Position numbers and translations under genes: made by a program
In this document: piece after piece, positions 52,232 to 60,027 of the stretch
Layout of the letters: the number at the start of each line of letters is the position of its first letter
Numbering within the stretch: position 1 is the first letter of the stretch
Source of the DNA: Sphingomonas adhaesiva
GTDB lineage: Bacteria; Pseudomonadota; Alphaproteobacteria; Sphingomonadales; Sphingomonadaceae
Length of the DNA: 64,000 nucleotides
Direction: 5' to 3'
NCBI RefSeq assembly: GCF_002374855.1
Contig: NZ_NWVC01000010.1
Coordinates: forward strand, 1-64,000
Notes under the pieces: model-generated
Database searches by the model: none
What the model was told of the DNA's origin: nothing
The model's input: the letters and a program-made list of their open reading frames with translations, nothing else

Positions 52232-53632
52232 TCAAGCCTCACGCGAAGCGGGTTCCTGCCTCCATCCCTTCGTCACCCCGGCGCAGGCCGACCGCGGCAG
52301 ATCGATCGCCACCACCAGCCCCGGCGCCGCATCGTCCAGCCGCACCGCGCCGCCATGGAGCCGTGCGACCGCGGCGACCAGCGACAGGCCCAGCCCCGCG
52401 CCGGTGCCGCCGCGCGCGGTGTCGAGCCGGCCGAAGCGGCGCAGCGCGGCGTCGCGGTCGGCGGGGGCGATCCCGGTGCCTTCGTCGGCGACCGATACGG
52501 TGGCCGTGTCCCCGCCGACATCCAGCGCCAGCGTGATCGTGCCGGCACCGTATTTCAGCGCGTTGTCGACCAGATTGCCCAGCGCCTGCCCCAGCAGCTC
52601 GCGGTGCAGCGGCAGCGTGGCGGGACCGGCGATGGCGACGCGGATCGCGCGGCCGGCGTCCTCCGCGACGGGGCCGTAGATTTCGGCGATCTCCTCCAGC
52701 TCCACCGCCAGGTCGACCGGGGTGAAGCTCTCCTTGCCGATCCCCGCCTCGGCGCGGGTGATGCGCAGCGCGGTTTCGACCATCGCCAGCAGCCGCTCGC
52801 CCTCCGCCAGCGCGCGGTCGACGGCATCCTGCGCGGCGGGTTCGGTGACCGCGGCGGCGGCGCGTTCCAGCGCCGAGCGCAACCGGGTGAGCGGCGATTT
52901 CAGGTCGTGCGCCAGCCCGTCGGTGGCGATCGTCAGCTCGGCGACCAGCCCGTCGACGCGCCCCAGCATCGCATTGACCGATTGCGCCAGCGCGGCAAAG
53001 GCATCGCCCGACCGGTCGGCGGGCACGCGCCGCGACAGGTCGCCATCGCGCACCGCGTCCAGGGTCGCGACCGTCGCCTCCAGCCGCACCACGATCATCC
53101 GCGCCGCCAGCCATGCCGCCAGCGCGGCGAACGCGATCGCCAGCGACAGCGCGAACAGCGTCGCCGCCTCCAGCAGCCGCACCGCGCGGCGCTCGCCCTC
53201 CACCACGCTGCCGGTCAGCAGGCGCCGCCCGCCGGGCAAGGCGGTGGCGCGCAGCAGCATCGCCTCCGGCGCGTCGTGCGAGATGCGATACAGCTCGACC
53301 TGCACCGGCCGGCGATCGACCGCGACATTGGGGGGAAAGGCGGCCAGATTGCCCGCGATCCGCCGCCCGCGCGCATCCGCCAGCAGCATCACGCTGCCCG
53401 GCGTCACCACGCGGGTGGTACGCAGCGCGATCGCGCGCGCCAGTTCGGCATCGCCGCCCGCCGCGCGCACCGCCAGCAGATCCTGGCGCAGCACCTCCCC
53501 CGCCTCCGCTGCGCCGGCGCTGACCTGGCGCAGCACGACGGTGCGGATCGCGGCGAGCAGCGTGGCCGCCGCCGCGATCTGCAGCAGGAACACCAGGGCG
53601 GCGAACCGGAAGGTGGTGGACCGCCACAGCAT
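52232..53632 (-). CDS. Sensor histidine kinase
   Basis: The 466 residues give an N-terminal transmembrane helix (about 8-30), a periplasmic sensor of about 120 residues and a second helix (about 156-178). A HAMP linker follows, then the H-box GLAHDLKSPLTRLRSAL (His242), N-box LVDNALKYG (Asn357), G1 DEGTGIAP and G2 GAGLGLSLV. The ATG at 53632 lies 8 bases after the response regulator stop. The sensor region has no recognised ligand-binding fold. Confidence 0.92.
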   Translation of the reverse strand: MLWRSTTFRFAALVFLLQIAAAATLLAAIRTVVLRQVSAGAAEAGEVLRQDLLAVRAAGGDAELARAIALRTTRVVTPGSVMLLADARGRRIAGNLAAFPPNVAVDRRPVQVELYRISHDAPEAMLLRATALPGGRRLLTGSVVEGERRAVRLLEAATLFALSLAIAFAALAAWLAARMIVVRLEATVATLDAVRDGDLSRRVPADRSGDAFAALAQSVNAMLGRVDGLVAELTIATDGLAHDLKSPLTRLRSALERAAAAVTEPAAQDAVDRALAEGERLLAMVETALRITRAEAGIGKESFTPVDLAVELEEIAEIYGPVAEDAGRAIRVAIAGPATLPLHRELLGQALGNLVDNALKYGAGTITLALDVGGDTATVSVADEGTGIAPADRDAALRRFGRLDTARGGTGAGLGLSLVAAVARLHGGAVRLDDAAPGLVVAIDLPRSACAGVTKGWRQEPASREA

Positions 53633-53640
53633 CGCGCGGA

Positions 53641-54327
53641 TCAGGGCGTTGCGCCCAGGCGGTAGCCCGCGCCGCGCACGGTGTGCAGCAGCGGGCGCGC
53701 AAAGCCTTCGTCCACCTTCTTGCGCAGCCGGCTGAGGTGGACGTCGATCACGTTGGTGCCGGGATCGAAGTGATAGTCCCACACGCCCTCCAGCAACATC
53801 GTGCGGGTCACCACCTGGTCGACATGGCGCAGCAGGAATTCGAGCAGCCGGAATTCGCGCGGTTGCAGGTCGACGACGCGCCCGGCGCGCTTCACGCGGC
53901 GCGCCAGCAGGTCCATCTCCAGATCGTCGCACGCCAGCACCGTCTGCACCGCGGGCGCCGCTTTGCCGCGGCGGATCAGCAGGCGGATCCGCGCGAGCAG
54001 TTCGGCGAAGGCGAACGGCTTGACCAGATAATCGTCGCCCCCGCCGGTCAGCCCCTTCACGCGATCCTCGGGCGAGCCGAGCGCGGACAGGACGATCACC
54101 GGCGTGTCGATCCCCGCCCCGCGCAGCGCGGCGAGCACCGCCATGCCGTCGATCCCCGGCAGCATCCGGTCGAGGACGATGCAGTCGTAGCTGCCGTCGG
54201 TGGCGTGGAACAGGCCGTCGCGGCCGTTGTCGGCGCGATCGACGGTGAACCCCTCCTCGATCAGCCCCTTGGCGACATAGTCAGAGGTGGCGGTATCGTC
54301 CTCCACCAGCAATATCTTCGCTGACAA
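53641..54327 (-). CDS. OmpR-family response regulator
   Basis: The 228-residue protein has a receiver domain starting AKILLVEDDTATSDYVAKGL, with phospho-acceptor Asp53 in CIVLDRMLPG and the Thr/Lys switch near VKPFAFAELLARI. It also has a C-terminal winged-helix DNA-binding domain (VDLQPREFRLLEFLLRHVDQVVTRTMLLEGVW, then NVIDVHLSRLRKKVD). Its start lies 47 bases inside the end of the PDZ protein gene, and the kinase gene follows at once, so the three proteins are produced together. Confidence 0.95.
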   Translation of the reverse strand: MSAKILLVEDDTATSDYVAKGLIEEGFTVDRADNGRDGLFHATDGSYDCIVLDRMLPGIDGMAVLAALRGAGIDTPVIVLSALGSPEDRVKGLTGGGDDYLVKPFAFAELLARIRLLIRRGKAAPAVQTVLACDDLEMDLLARRVKRAGRVVDLQPREFRLLEFLLRHVDQVVTRTMLLEGVWDYHFDPGTNVIDVHLSRLRKKVDEGFARPLLHTVRGAGYRLGATP

Positions 54328-54694
54328 GCGGCCCGTCCTCCTTCGGCATCGTCATCCGCACCTCGGCCGCGTCGCGCAGCACCACCAGGTCGACATCGCC
54401 CCCTGATGCCACCGCGCGATCGACCTCCGCAAGCGAATCGGGCGGATGGCCGCCGACGCGCTCCACCACGTCGCCCACGCGCAGGCCCGCGGCCTCCGCC
54501 CGGCCGCCGGCGCGCAGGCTGGTGACGACCAGCCCCGCCGTCAGTCCCGCCGGCGCCGCGACGAAGGTGGCGCCGGTCGCATCCGGCCCCGCGGCGCGCG
54601 GCGCGCGCATCGCATGGATCGACATCAGCGCCCCCAGCGTCGCCAGCACCAGGAACGCCAGGACCGCGCGTCCCAGCAGCCGCAGCGTCGTCAT
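54281..54694 (-). CDS. Membrane-anchored PDZ-domain protein
   Basis: The 137-residue protein has an N-terminal membrane anchor (LLGRAVLAFLVLATLGALMSI) and a single PDZ domain of about 80 residues in the periplasm (GLVVTSLRAGGRAEAAGLRVGDVVERVGG, the ligand loop and core). There is no protease domain, unlike DegP or RseP. Its ATG overlaps the stop of the DUF1003 gene (ATGA), and its end overlaps the response regulator by 47 bases. It may present unfolded or misassembled envelope proteins to the kinase; that role is inferred only from arrangement. Confidence 0.85.
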   Translation of the reverse strand: MTTLRLLGRAVLAFLVLATLGALMSIHAMRAPRAAGPDATGATFVAAPAGLTAGLVVTSLRAGGRAEAAGLRVGDVVERVGGHPPDSLAEVDRAVASGGDVDLVVLRDAAEVRMTMPKEDGPLVSEDIAGGGRYRHL

Positions 54695-55254
54695 CCCGCC
54701 CCCTCCGTCCGCGATCGGCCCCGCTCGCCGCCGTCCGCCTGCGCGCGCACCAGCGCGAGCAGTTCGTCGAGCCGCGCGGCGATCGACTGGTCGATCACCT
54801 CGTGCATCCGCAGCATCTCCAGCTCGGTGCGCAGGTTCACCTCGTAATCCAGGCTGGCGGCCAGCCGGTCCTTCGCCGCCTGGCGGTTCTGGCTCATCAT
54901 GATGATCGGCGCCTGCACCGCGGCCAGCGTCGACAGCATCAGGTTGAGGAAGATGTAGGGATAGGGATCGAACGGCTGCCCCCAGCGCGTCAGCACGTCG
55001 CTGTTCAGCACCATCCAGCCGATCAGCACCAGCGTGAAGGCGATGATGAACCCCCACGACCCGCCGACCGCCGCCACCCGGTCGGCCAGCCGGTCGCCCA
55101 GCGTCGCGCGTTCGTCGGCGACGTCGGCGGCATCGCGCGCGATCGGGCGGCGTTCCTGCATCTTGACCAGCACGTGCCGCTCTTCGGCGTCGAGCGCGGC
55201 GGGCGTCTTGCCGATCAGCCGCGCGGCGAGGAGGTGGAGGGGGTTGCTGGCCAT
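54691..55254 (-). CDS. DUF1003 family membrane protein
   Basis: The 187-residue protein has DUF1003 features: a soluble N-terminal part (ERATLGDRLADRVAAVGGSWGFII), two close membrane helices (about 68-86 and 100-122) joined by NSDVLTRWGQPFDPYPYIFLNL, and a coiled-coil tail beginning IIMMSQNRQAAKDRLAASLDYEVNLRTELEM. DUF1003 proteins are common, sometimes near ion or osmotic-stress genes, and have no defined function. It is the first gene of the operon that runs on through the two-component system. Confidence 0.9.
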   Translation of the reverse strand: MASNPLHLLAARLIGKTPAALDAEERHVLVKMQERRPIARDAADVADERATLGDRLADRVAAVGGSWGFIIAFTLVLIGWMVLNSDVLTRWGQPFDPYPYIFLNLMLSTLAAVQAPIIMMSQNRQAAKDRLAASLDYEVNLRTELEMLRMHEVIDQSIAARLDELLALVRAQADGGERGRSRTEGAG

Positions 55255-55328
55255 CGACGGTTCCTTTCGCCGCCGGGGGTAGCGCAGCCGCCCTGATCGG
55301 CACGTGGGCGCAACATGACCAATCGCTC

Positions 55329-55745
55329 ATGTTCCCGACAGGCGCGCGCCAGCCGCGCTGCGCCATCAGCACCGCCATGCCAGCGCGCCGCCGCCCCGAC
55401 ACCCCCACCCCGAACAGCCCCGCCGGCCGTGTCCGCGCGCTGGACGAGCGGATCTGCCGGATGATCTGCCCGATCGCATCGGCGATGGTGGGCGTGTGCC
55501 TGACCGGGATCGGCCTGTTGCACCTGGCCACGGGGGTGGGCGCGCCGGCGGGGATCGCCGACGACCTGCTGGCGATCGATTCGCTGTTGTTCCTCGTCGC
55601 GACGCTGGCGTCGTACATGGCGCTGCGCACGCTGCCCAACCGCCGGCTGCACCGGCTGGAACGGACCGCCGACGCCGCCTTCATCGCCGCGATGCTGCTG
55701 CTGACCGCGGCGTGTTTCGTCATCACCTATGCGCTGAGTTCCTGA
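55329..55745 (+). CDS. Small three-helix membrane protein, hypothetical
   Basis: The 138-residue frame has a Pro/Arg-rich N-terminus and three hydrophobic segments (about 48-69, 80-98 and 115-137). The start may be later (ATG at 55377 or 55461), since the first 40 residues look non-conserved and no ribosome-binding site is clear at 55329. I recognise no family. It is the first gene of the plus-strand unit with VirJ, DUF2147 and MprF, and the next gene begins 2 bases after its stop. Confidence 0.6.
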   Translation: MFPTGARQPRCAISTAMPARRRPDTPTPNSPAGRVRALDERICRMICPIASAMVGVCLTGIGLLHLATGVGAPAGIADDLLAIDSLLFLVATLASYMALRTLPNRRLHRLERTADAAFIAAMLLLTAACFVITYALSS

Positions 55746-55747
55746 CC

Positions 55748-56494
55748 ATGGCCGATCCCACCCGTCGTTCGAACCCGCTGGCCGTCGCGATGGGCGTGCT
55801 GGCCGCTCTGGCGGTGATCGTCACCGGGTTCCTCGGCTATGTCGGCTGGTTCGGCGGGCCGCTGTACCGGCTGGCGCCCGCGACCGCCGCGCCGCCGCCC
55901 GCGCTGGCGGGAACGGTGGCGATCTACCTGTCGGGCGATGCCGGGTTCAACATGGGGATGACCGCCACCGTCGCGCCCGCGATCGCCGCGCGCGGCGTGC
56001 CGGTGGTGGAGGTCAACTCGCTGGTCTATTTCCGCCACCGCCGCACCCCGCAGGAGGCCGCCGCGCTGGTGGAGGCCGCGGCGCGCCGCGCGCTGGCGCT
56101 GCCGGGGGCGCGGCGGGTCGTGCTGATCGGCCAGTCGTTCGGCGCCGACATGCTGCAGGCGAGCGCGGCGCGGCTGCCCGCGTCGCTGCGCGCGCGCGTG
56201 CCGCTGATCGCGCTGGTGGTGCCGGGCGACACCTTGCTGTTCAAGGCATCGCCCGGCGGGCTGCTGGACGGTGCGCCCGACGGCCCCGCTTTGCCCAGCG
56301 CGCGCCGCATCGGCTGGGTGCCGGTGCTGTGCGTCCACGGCATGCGCGAGGACGTCAGCCTGTGCCCGTCGTGGCGGCAGCGCAACGTGCGCGCCGTCGC
56401 GCTGCCGGGCGATCATTACCTGAACCACGACACGGCGGCGCTGACGCAGGTGCTGTGGCGCGCGATCGCCGACACCGCCGGGCGCGCCAAATGA
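55748..56494 (+). CDS. VirJ/AcvB-family alpha/beta hydrolase (candidate aminoacyl-phospholipid hydrolase)
   Basis: The 248-residue protein has an N-terminal membrane anchor (VLAALAVIVTGFLGYVGWF) and a periplasmic alpha/beta-hydrolase domain. Characteristic pieces are VAIYLSGDAGFNMGMTATVAPAIAARGVPVVEVNSLVYF, nucleophile loop LIGQSFGADML, VCVHGMREDVSLCP and LPGDHYLNHD. Agrobacterium AcvB, of this family, hydrolyses lysyl-phosphatidylglycerol, and acvB-like genes sit next to lpiA/mprF. The same pairing here (mprF two genes later) supports that role. The single-domain length corresponds to the short VirJ form. Confidence 0.82.
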   Translation: MADPTRRSNPLAVAMGVLAALAVIVTGFLGYVGWFGGPLYRLAPATAAPPPALAGTVAIYLSGDAGFNMGMTATVAPAIAARGVPVVEVNSLVYFRHRRTPQEAAALVEAAARRALALPGARRVVLIGQSFGADMLQASAARLPASLRARVPLIALVVPGDTLLFKASPGGLLDGAPDGPALPSARRIGWVPVLCVHGMREDVSLCPSWRQRNVRAVALPGDHYLNHDTAALTQVLWRAIADTAGRAK

Positions 56495-56594
56495 AAAACG
56501 CCAAATGAAAAAAATGTCAGCAAGCGATGAAGCGGGCGTCATGCGCGGGGGCGCAGGGTGGCGGCCGATCCAGGACCAACGGGGGAGGCGAGTG

Positions 56595-57041
56595 ATGACG
56601 ATGGGATGGCGCGGCGTGGCGCGGGGGATCGCACTGGCCGCCGCGCTGCTGCCGGTGGGGGCGGCGCAGGCCGGCTTCGTCACCGAGGGCACCGGGCCGG
56701 AGGGGTTCTGGATGAACCCGCGCGGCACCGTGGCGGTGCGCACCGGCGCGTGCGGCGCGCATCTGTGCGGTTGGATCGTCTGGGCGAGCGCGGAGGCGCG
56801 CGCCGATGCGCGCGACAGCGGGGTCGATCCGCTGGTCGGCGTGCAGTTGCTGGAGGATTACCGCCCGCTGGGATCGGGCGCCTGGGCGGGCACGGTGTTC
56901 GTCCCCGACATGGGGCGGCGGTTCGCGTCGCGGATCGAACAGTCCGAACCCGATCACATGGTGGTCAAGGGATGCGTGCTGGGCGGGTTGCTGTGCAAGT
57001 CGCAGACATGGCGCCGCATCGGGCAGCCGCCCCATGCCTGA
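56595..57041 (+). CDS. DUF2147 family secreted protein
   Basis: The 148-residue protein has a signal peptide (GIALAAALLPVGAAQAG) and the DUF2147 outline: EGFWMNPRGTVAVRTGACGAHLCGWIVWASAEARADARDS, then GVQLLEDYRPLGSGAWAGTVFVPDMGRRFASRI and a paired-Cys end KGCVLGGLLCKSQTWRRI. Two further Cys pairs suggest disulfides. The function of the family is unknown. GGGGGAGGCGAG lies before the ATG at 56595. It overlaps the mprF start by 8 bases, so it is part of that operon. Confidence 0.87.
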   Translation: MTMGWRGVARGIALAAALLPVGAAQAGFVTEGTGPEGFWMNPRGTVAVRTGACGAHLCGWIVWASAEARADARDSGVDPLVGVQLLEDYRPLGSGAWAGTVFVPDMGRRFASRIEQSEPDHMVVKGCVLGGLLCKSQTWRRIGQPPHA

Positions 57042-59664
57042 ACGCGTGATCCGGCTGGCGCGGCACCGCACGACCATCACGGTCGCGGCGGTGCTGGCGC
57101 TGGTCGCGCTGGGGTTCGCGGCGCTGGCGCGGCTGACGCGCGAGATCCATTTCGCGCAGGTGCGCGACGCGCTGCACGATCTGTCCGGCGCGCAGATCGC
57201 GCTGGCGCTGGGGTTCACCGCGCTCAGCTACCTGGCGCTGACGCTGTACGACGTCATGGCGCTGCGCATCATCGGGCGGCCGCTGCCGTGGCGCACCGCG
57301 GCGCTGGCGTCGTTCACCAGCTATACGCTGAGCCACAACCTGGGGCTGTCGCTGCTGACCGGCGGGTCGGCGCGCTACCGCATCTACAGCGCGGCGGGGC
57401 TGGACGGGCCGGACGTCGCGCGCGTCGTCGGCATCGCCAGCGCGACCTTCTGGGCCGGGATCGTCACCGTCGCGGGACTGGCGCTGGGCCTGCGCGACGG
57501 GCCGCTGACGGTCGCGGGCGTGACGATCGGGGCCGGCGCGGCGCATGGCGCGGGTGCGGGCGTGCTGGCGCTGGCGGCGGCGCTGGTCGCGGCCTGCGCG
57601 GTGCGGCGCGCGCCGCTGCGGCTGTGGCGGCTGTCGGTGCCGCTGCCCGGCGCGCGGCAGGCGCTGGCGCAGATCGCGATCGCCGCGCTGGACACCGCCG
57701 CCGCCGCCGCCGCGCTGTACGTGCTGATCCCCGGGGCGCAGCCCGCGCTGCTGCCCGCCTTCGTCCTGGCTTATGCGCTGGGCATCGTCGCGGCGGTGGT
57801 GACCCACGTCCCCGGCGGGATCGGCGTGTTCGAGGCGGTGGTGCTGGCGGTGATCCCGGGCGACCGCGCCGATCTGTTCGCGGCGCTGATCGCGTATCGC
57901 GTGATCTATTACCTCGTGCCGCTGGCGCTGGGGGTCGCGTTGCTGGCGTGGCACGAGGGGCGGCGCCACCGCGCGCTGCCCGCGCGGCTGCTGGCGGAGG
58001 GGCGCGCGGTCGCCAGCGGGATCGCGCCGCTGGTGATGGCGGCGGCGACGTTCCTGGGCGGCGGTATGCTGTTGCTGTCGGGGTCGCTGCCCTCGCTCCA
58101 TGCGCGCATGGGGGTGCTGGGACACATCCTGCCGCTGCCGTTCATCGAGGCGAGCCATATCGCCGCCAGCCTGGCGGGCACCGGGCTGCTGCTGATGGCG
58201 CCCGCGCTGTACCGCCGGCTGGACGGCGCGTTCGTGGCGACGCGCGCGCTGTTGCTGGCGGCCGCCGCCTTTTCGCTGGCGAAGGGGATCGACGTCGAGG
58301 AAGCGATCGTCTGCCTGACGCTGGCGGGGCTGCTGCAATGGACGCGCCCGGCCTTCTACCGGCGCAGCGCACTGACGCAGACGCCGCTGACCGCCGGGTG
58401 GATCGCGTCAATCGCGACGATCGTCGCGCTGGCGACCTGGGCGGGGTTCTTCGCCTATCGCCGCGTCCCCTATGCCGACGATCTGTGGTGGCAGGTCGCG
58501 CTGAAGGGCGATGCGCCGCGCTTCCTGCGCGCGACGCTGGCGGTGGCGGTGATGCTGGCGGGCGCGACGATCTGGCGGCTGATGGGGCCGGCGCGGGTCG
58601 CCGCGCACCCGCCCGCCGACGCCGGGGCGATCGCGCGCATCCTGGCCGGCGCGACGCGCACCGACGCGATGCTGGCGCTGACCGGCGACAAGCGCTTCCT
58701 GCTGTCCGACGACGACAGCGCGCTGCTGATGTACCAGGTGCGCGGGTCGAGCTGGATCGTGATGGGCGACCCGGTCGGCGCGCCCGCCGCCTGGCCCGCG
58801 CTGCTGTGGCAGATGCGCGACATGGCCGACCGCGCGCAGGGGCGGCTGCTGCTGTACCAGGTCACCGCGCCGATGCTGGACCTGGCGATCGGCATGGGGC
58901 TGGAGATCATCAAATATGGTGAGGAGGCGGTGGTCGACCTGCCGGCCTTCACGCTCGACACGCCGCGGCTGCGATCGGTCCGCAAGGCGGAGCGCGCGGT
59001 CGCACGCAAGGGCGCGGAATTCCGCATCGTCCCCGCCGCGGTGCCGGTCGTCATGGACGAACTGGCGCGCGTGTCCGACGAATGGGTGCGCGCCAAGCGG
59101 CACGAGGAAAAGGGCTTCAGCCTGGGGCGGTTCGACCGCGACTACCTGAGCCATTTCGACATCGCGCTGGTGCTGATCGACGGGCGGATCGTCGCCTTCG
59201 CCAACCTGTGGCTGACCGCCGGCCGCAGTGAGGCGTCGGTGGACCTGATGCGGCAGGTGGACGATGCCCCGCCGGGCACGATGGACTTCCTGTTCGTCCA
59301 CCTGCTGCAATGGGCGCAGGCGCGCGGCTATCGCCGCTTCACGCTGGGCATCGCGCCGCTGTCGGGGATCGAGGGGCGGCGGCTGGCGCCCGCCTGGGCC
59401 AAGGCGGCGGCGCTGGTGTTCCGCCATGGCGAACGCTTCTACGGCTTCCGCGGGCTGCGCGCCTACAAGGAGAAATACGCCCCCGAATGGGAGCCGCGCT
59501 ATATCGCCGGGCCGCACGGGCTGGGGATGCTGAAGGCGCTGCGCGACCTGTCGCGGCTGGTCGGCCGCCCGATGGTGGAGGCATCGTCGCCGCATCTGGC
59601 GCTGCGCCCGGGCATGGCGCAGCCGGGTACCCTGCCCCCCGCGACGGCGGCGCTGCCCGCATGA
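57034..59664 (+). CDS. mprF: Bifunctional phosphatidylglycerol aminoacyltransferase/flippase MprF
   Basis: The 876-residue protein fuses an N-terminal flippase with 12-14 membrane spans (for example FTSYTLSHNLGLSLLTGGSARYRI and THVPGGIGVFEAVVLAVIPG) to a C-terminal cytosolic synthase of the dupli-GNAT type (about residues 560-876: WIVMGDPVGAPAAW, FALARVSDEW-like LARVSDEWVRAKRHEEKGFSLG, GTMDFLFVHLLQWAQARGYRRFTLGIAPLSG). MprF transfers Lys or Ala from tRNA to phosphatidylglycerol and flips the product, lowering envelope charge and resisting cationic peptides. The aminoacid used cannot be read from sequence. Confidence 0.93.
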   Translation: MPERVIRLARHRTTITVAAVLALVALGFAALARLTREIHFAQVRDALHDLSGAQIALALGFTALSYLALTLYDVMALRIIGRPLPWRTAALASFTSYTLSHNLGLSLLTGGSARYRIYSAAGLDGPDVARVVGIASATFWAGIVTVAGLALGLRDGPLTVAGVTIGAGAAHGAGAGVLALAAALVAACAVRRAPLRLWRLSVPLPGARQALAQIAIAALDTAAAAAALYVLIPGAQPALLPAFVLAYALGIVAAVVTHVPGGIGVFEAVVLAVIPGDRADLFAALIAYRVIYYLVPLALGVALLAWHEGRRHRALPARLLAEGRAVASGIAPLVMAAATFLGGGMLLLSGSLPSLHARMGVLGHILPLPFIEASHIAASLAGTGLLLMAPALYRRLDGAFVATRALLLAAAAFSLAKGIDVEEAIVCLTLAGLLQWTRPAFYRRSALTQTPLTAGWIASIATIVALATWAGFFAYRRVPYADDLWWQVALKGDAPRFLRATLAVAVMLAGATIWRLMGPARVAAHPPADAGAIARILAGATRTDAMLALTGDKRFLLSDDDSALLMYQVRGSSWIVMGDPVGAPAAWPALLWQMRDMADRAQGRLLLYQVTAPMLDLAIGMGLEIIKYGEEAVVDLPAFTLDTPRLRSVRKAERAVARKGAEFRIVPAAVPVVMDELARVSDEWVRAKRHEEKGFSLGRFDRDYLSHFDIALVLIDGRIVAFANLWLTAGRSEASVDLMRQVDDAPPGTMDFLFVHLLQWAQARGYRRFTLGIAPLSGIEGRRLAPAWAKAAALVFRHGERFYGFRGLRAYKEKYAPEWEPRYIAGPHGLGMLKALRDLSRLVGRPMVEASSPHLALRPGMAQPGTLPPATAALPA

Positions 59665-59873
59665 CCAGGCCGCGTTCCTCCCCCGGCCCGGCCGCCGATC
59701 GGGCCGCCGCGGTCCCGCCGGAATGCGCCGCCGGGCATCACCTGGCCGGTGCACGCGTCACCACCGACGCCAACGGCGTCCAGCACGCGCGCTGCCGCCG
59801 CTGCGGCTGCGACCTGACGCGGCTGCCGACGCTGCGGCGCTGGTACCGATCCGGCTGGCTGGGCGGATCATGA
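59661..59873 (+). CDS. Small protein with a candidate zinc-ribbon half
   Basis: This 70-residue frame starts with an ATG overlapping the mprF stop (ATGA at 59661-59664), which makes it a credible coupled gene. It contains PPECAAGHHLAGARV and, 15 residues on, ARCRRCGCDLTRLP. The Cys/His and C-x2-C-x-C groups could bind a zinc ion. The N-terminal stretch is low in complexity. I do not recognise a family. Confidence 0.6.
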   Translation: MTRPRSSPGPAADRAAAVPPECAAGHHLAGARVTTDANGVQHARCRRCGCDLTRLPTLRRWYRSGWLGGS

Positions 59874-59969
59874 CGAAGAATTAAGGCGCTGCCCAGCGGC
59901 GTTCCATCGCGCTAGGATTAGCCCGGCGATCGTCGGCACGTGGCCGGCAAGCAGACGAACCGGGGTATC

Positions 59970-60023
59970 ATGAACCGCATCGCTTCCCGCCGCGCCGCCG
60001 GCACCGCCCGGCAGCAGGACTGA
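59970..60023 (+). CDS. Possible 17-residue leader peptide
   Basis: An ATG at 59970 preceded by GGGGT opens a short frame, MNRIASRRAAGTARQQD, that stops 4 bases before the start of the large fusion gene. The arrangement could be an upstream reading frame that affects downstream initiation, but the sequence is not distinctive and it may be chance. Confidence 0.2.
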   Translation: MNRIASRRAAGTARQQD

Positions 60024-60027
60024 CGCC

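Noticed and set aside
56965..58338. Long Gln/Arg-rich minus-strand frame opposite mprF
   Set aside because: Its composition (Q, R, H, D) is the usual artefact of the antisense of a membrane protein gene at high GC, and the plus strand holds a clear MprF.
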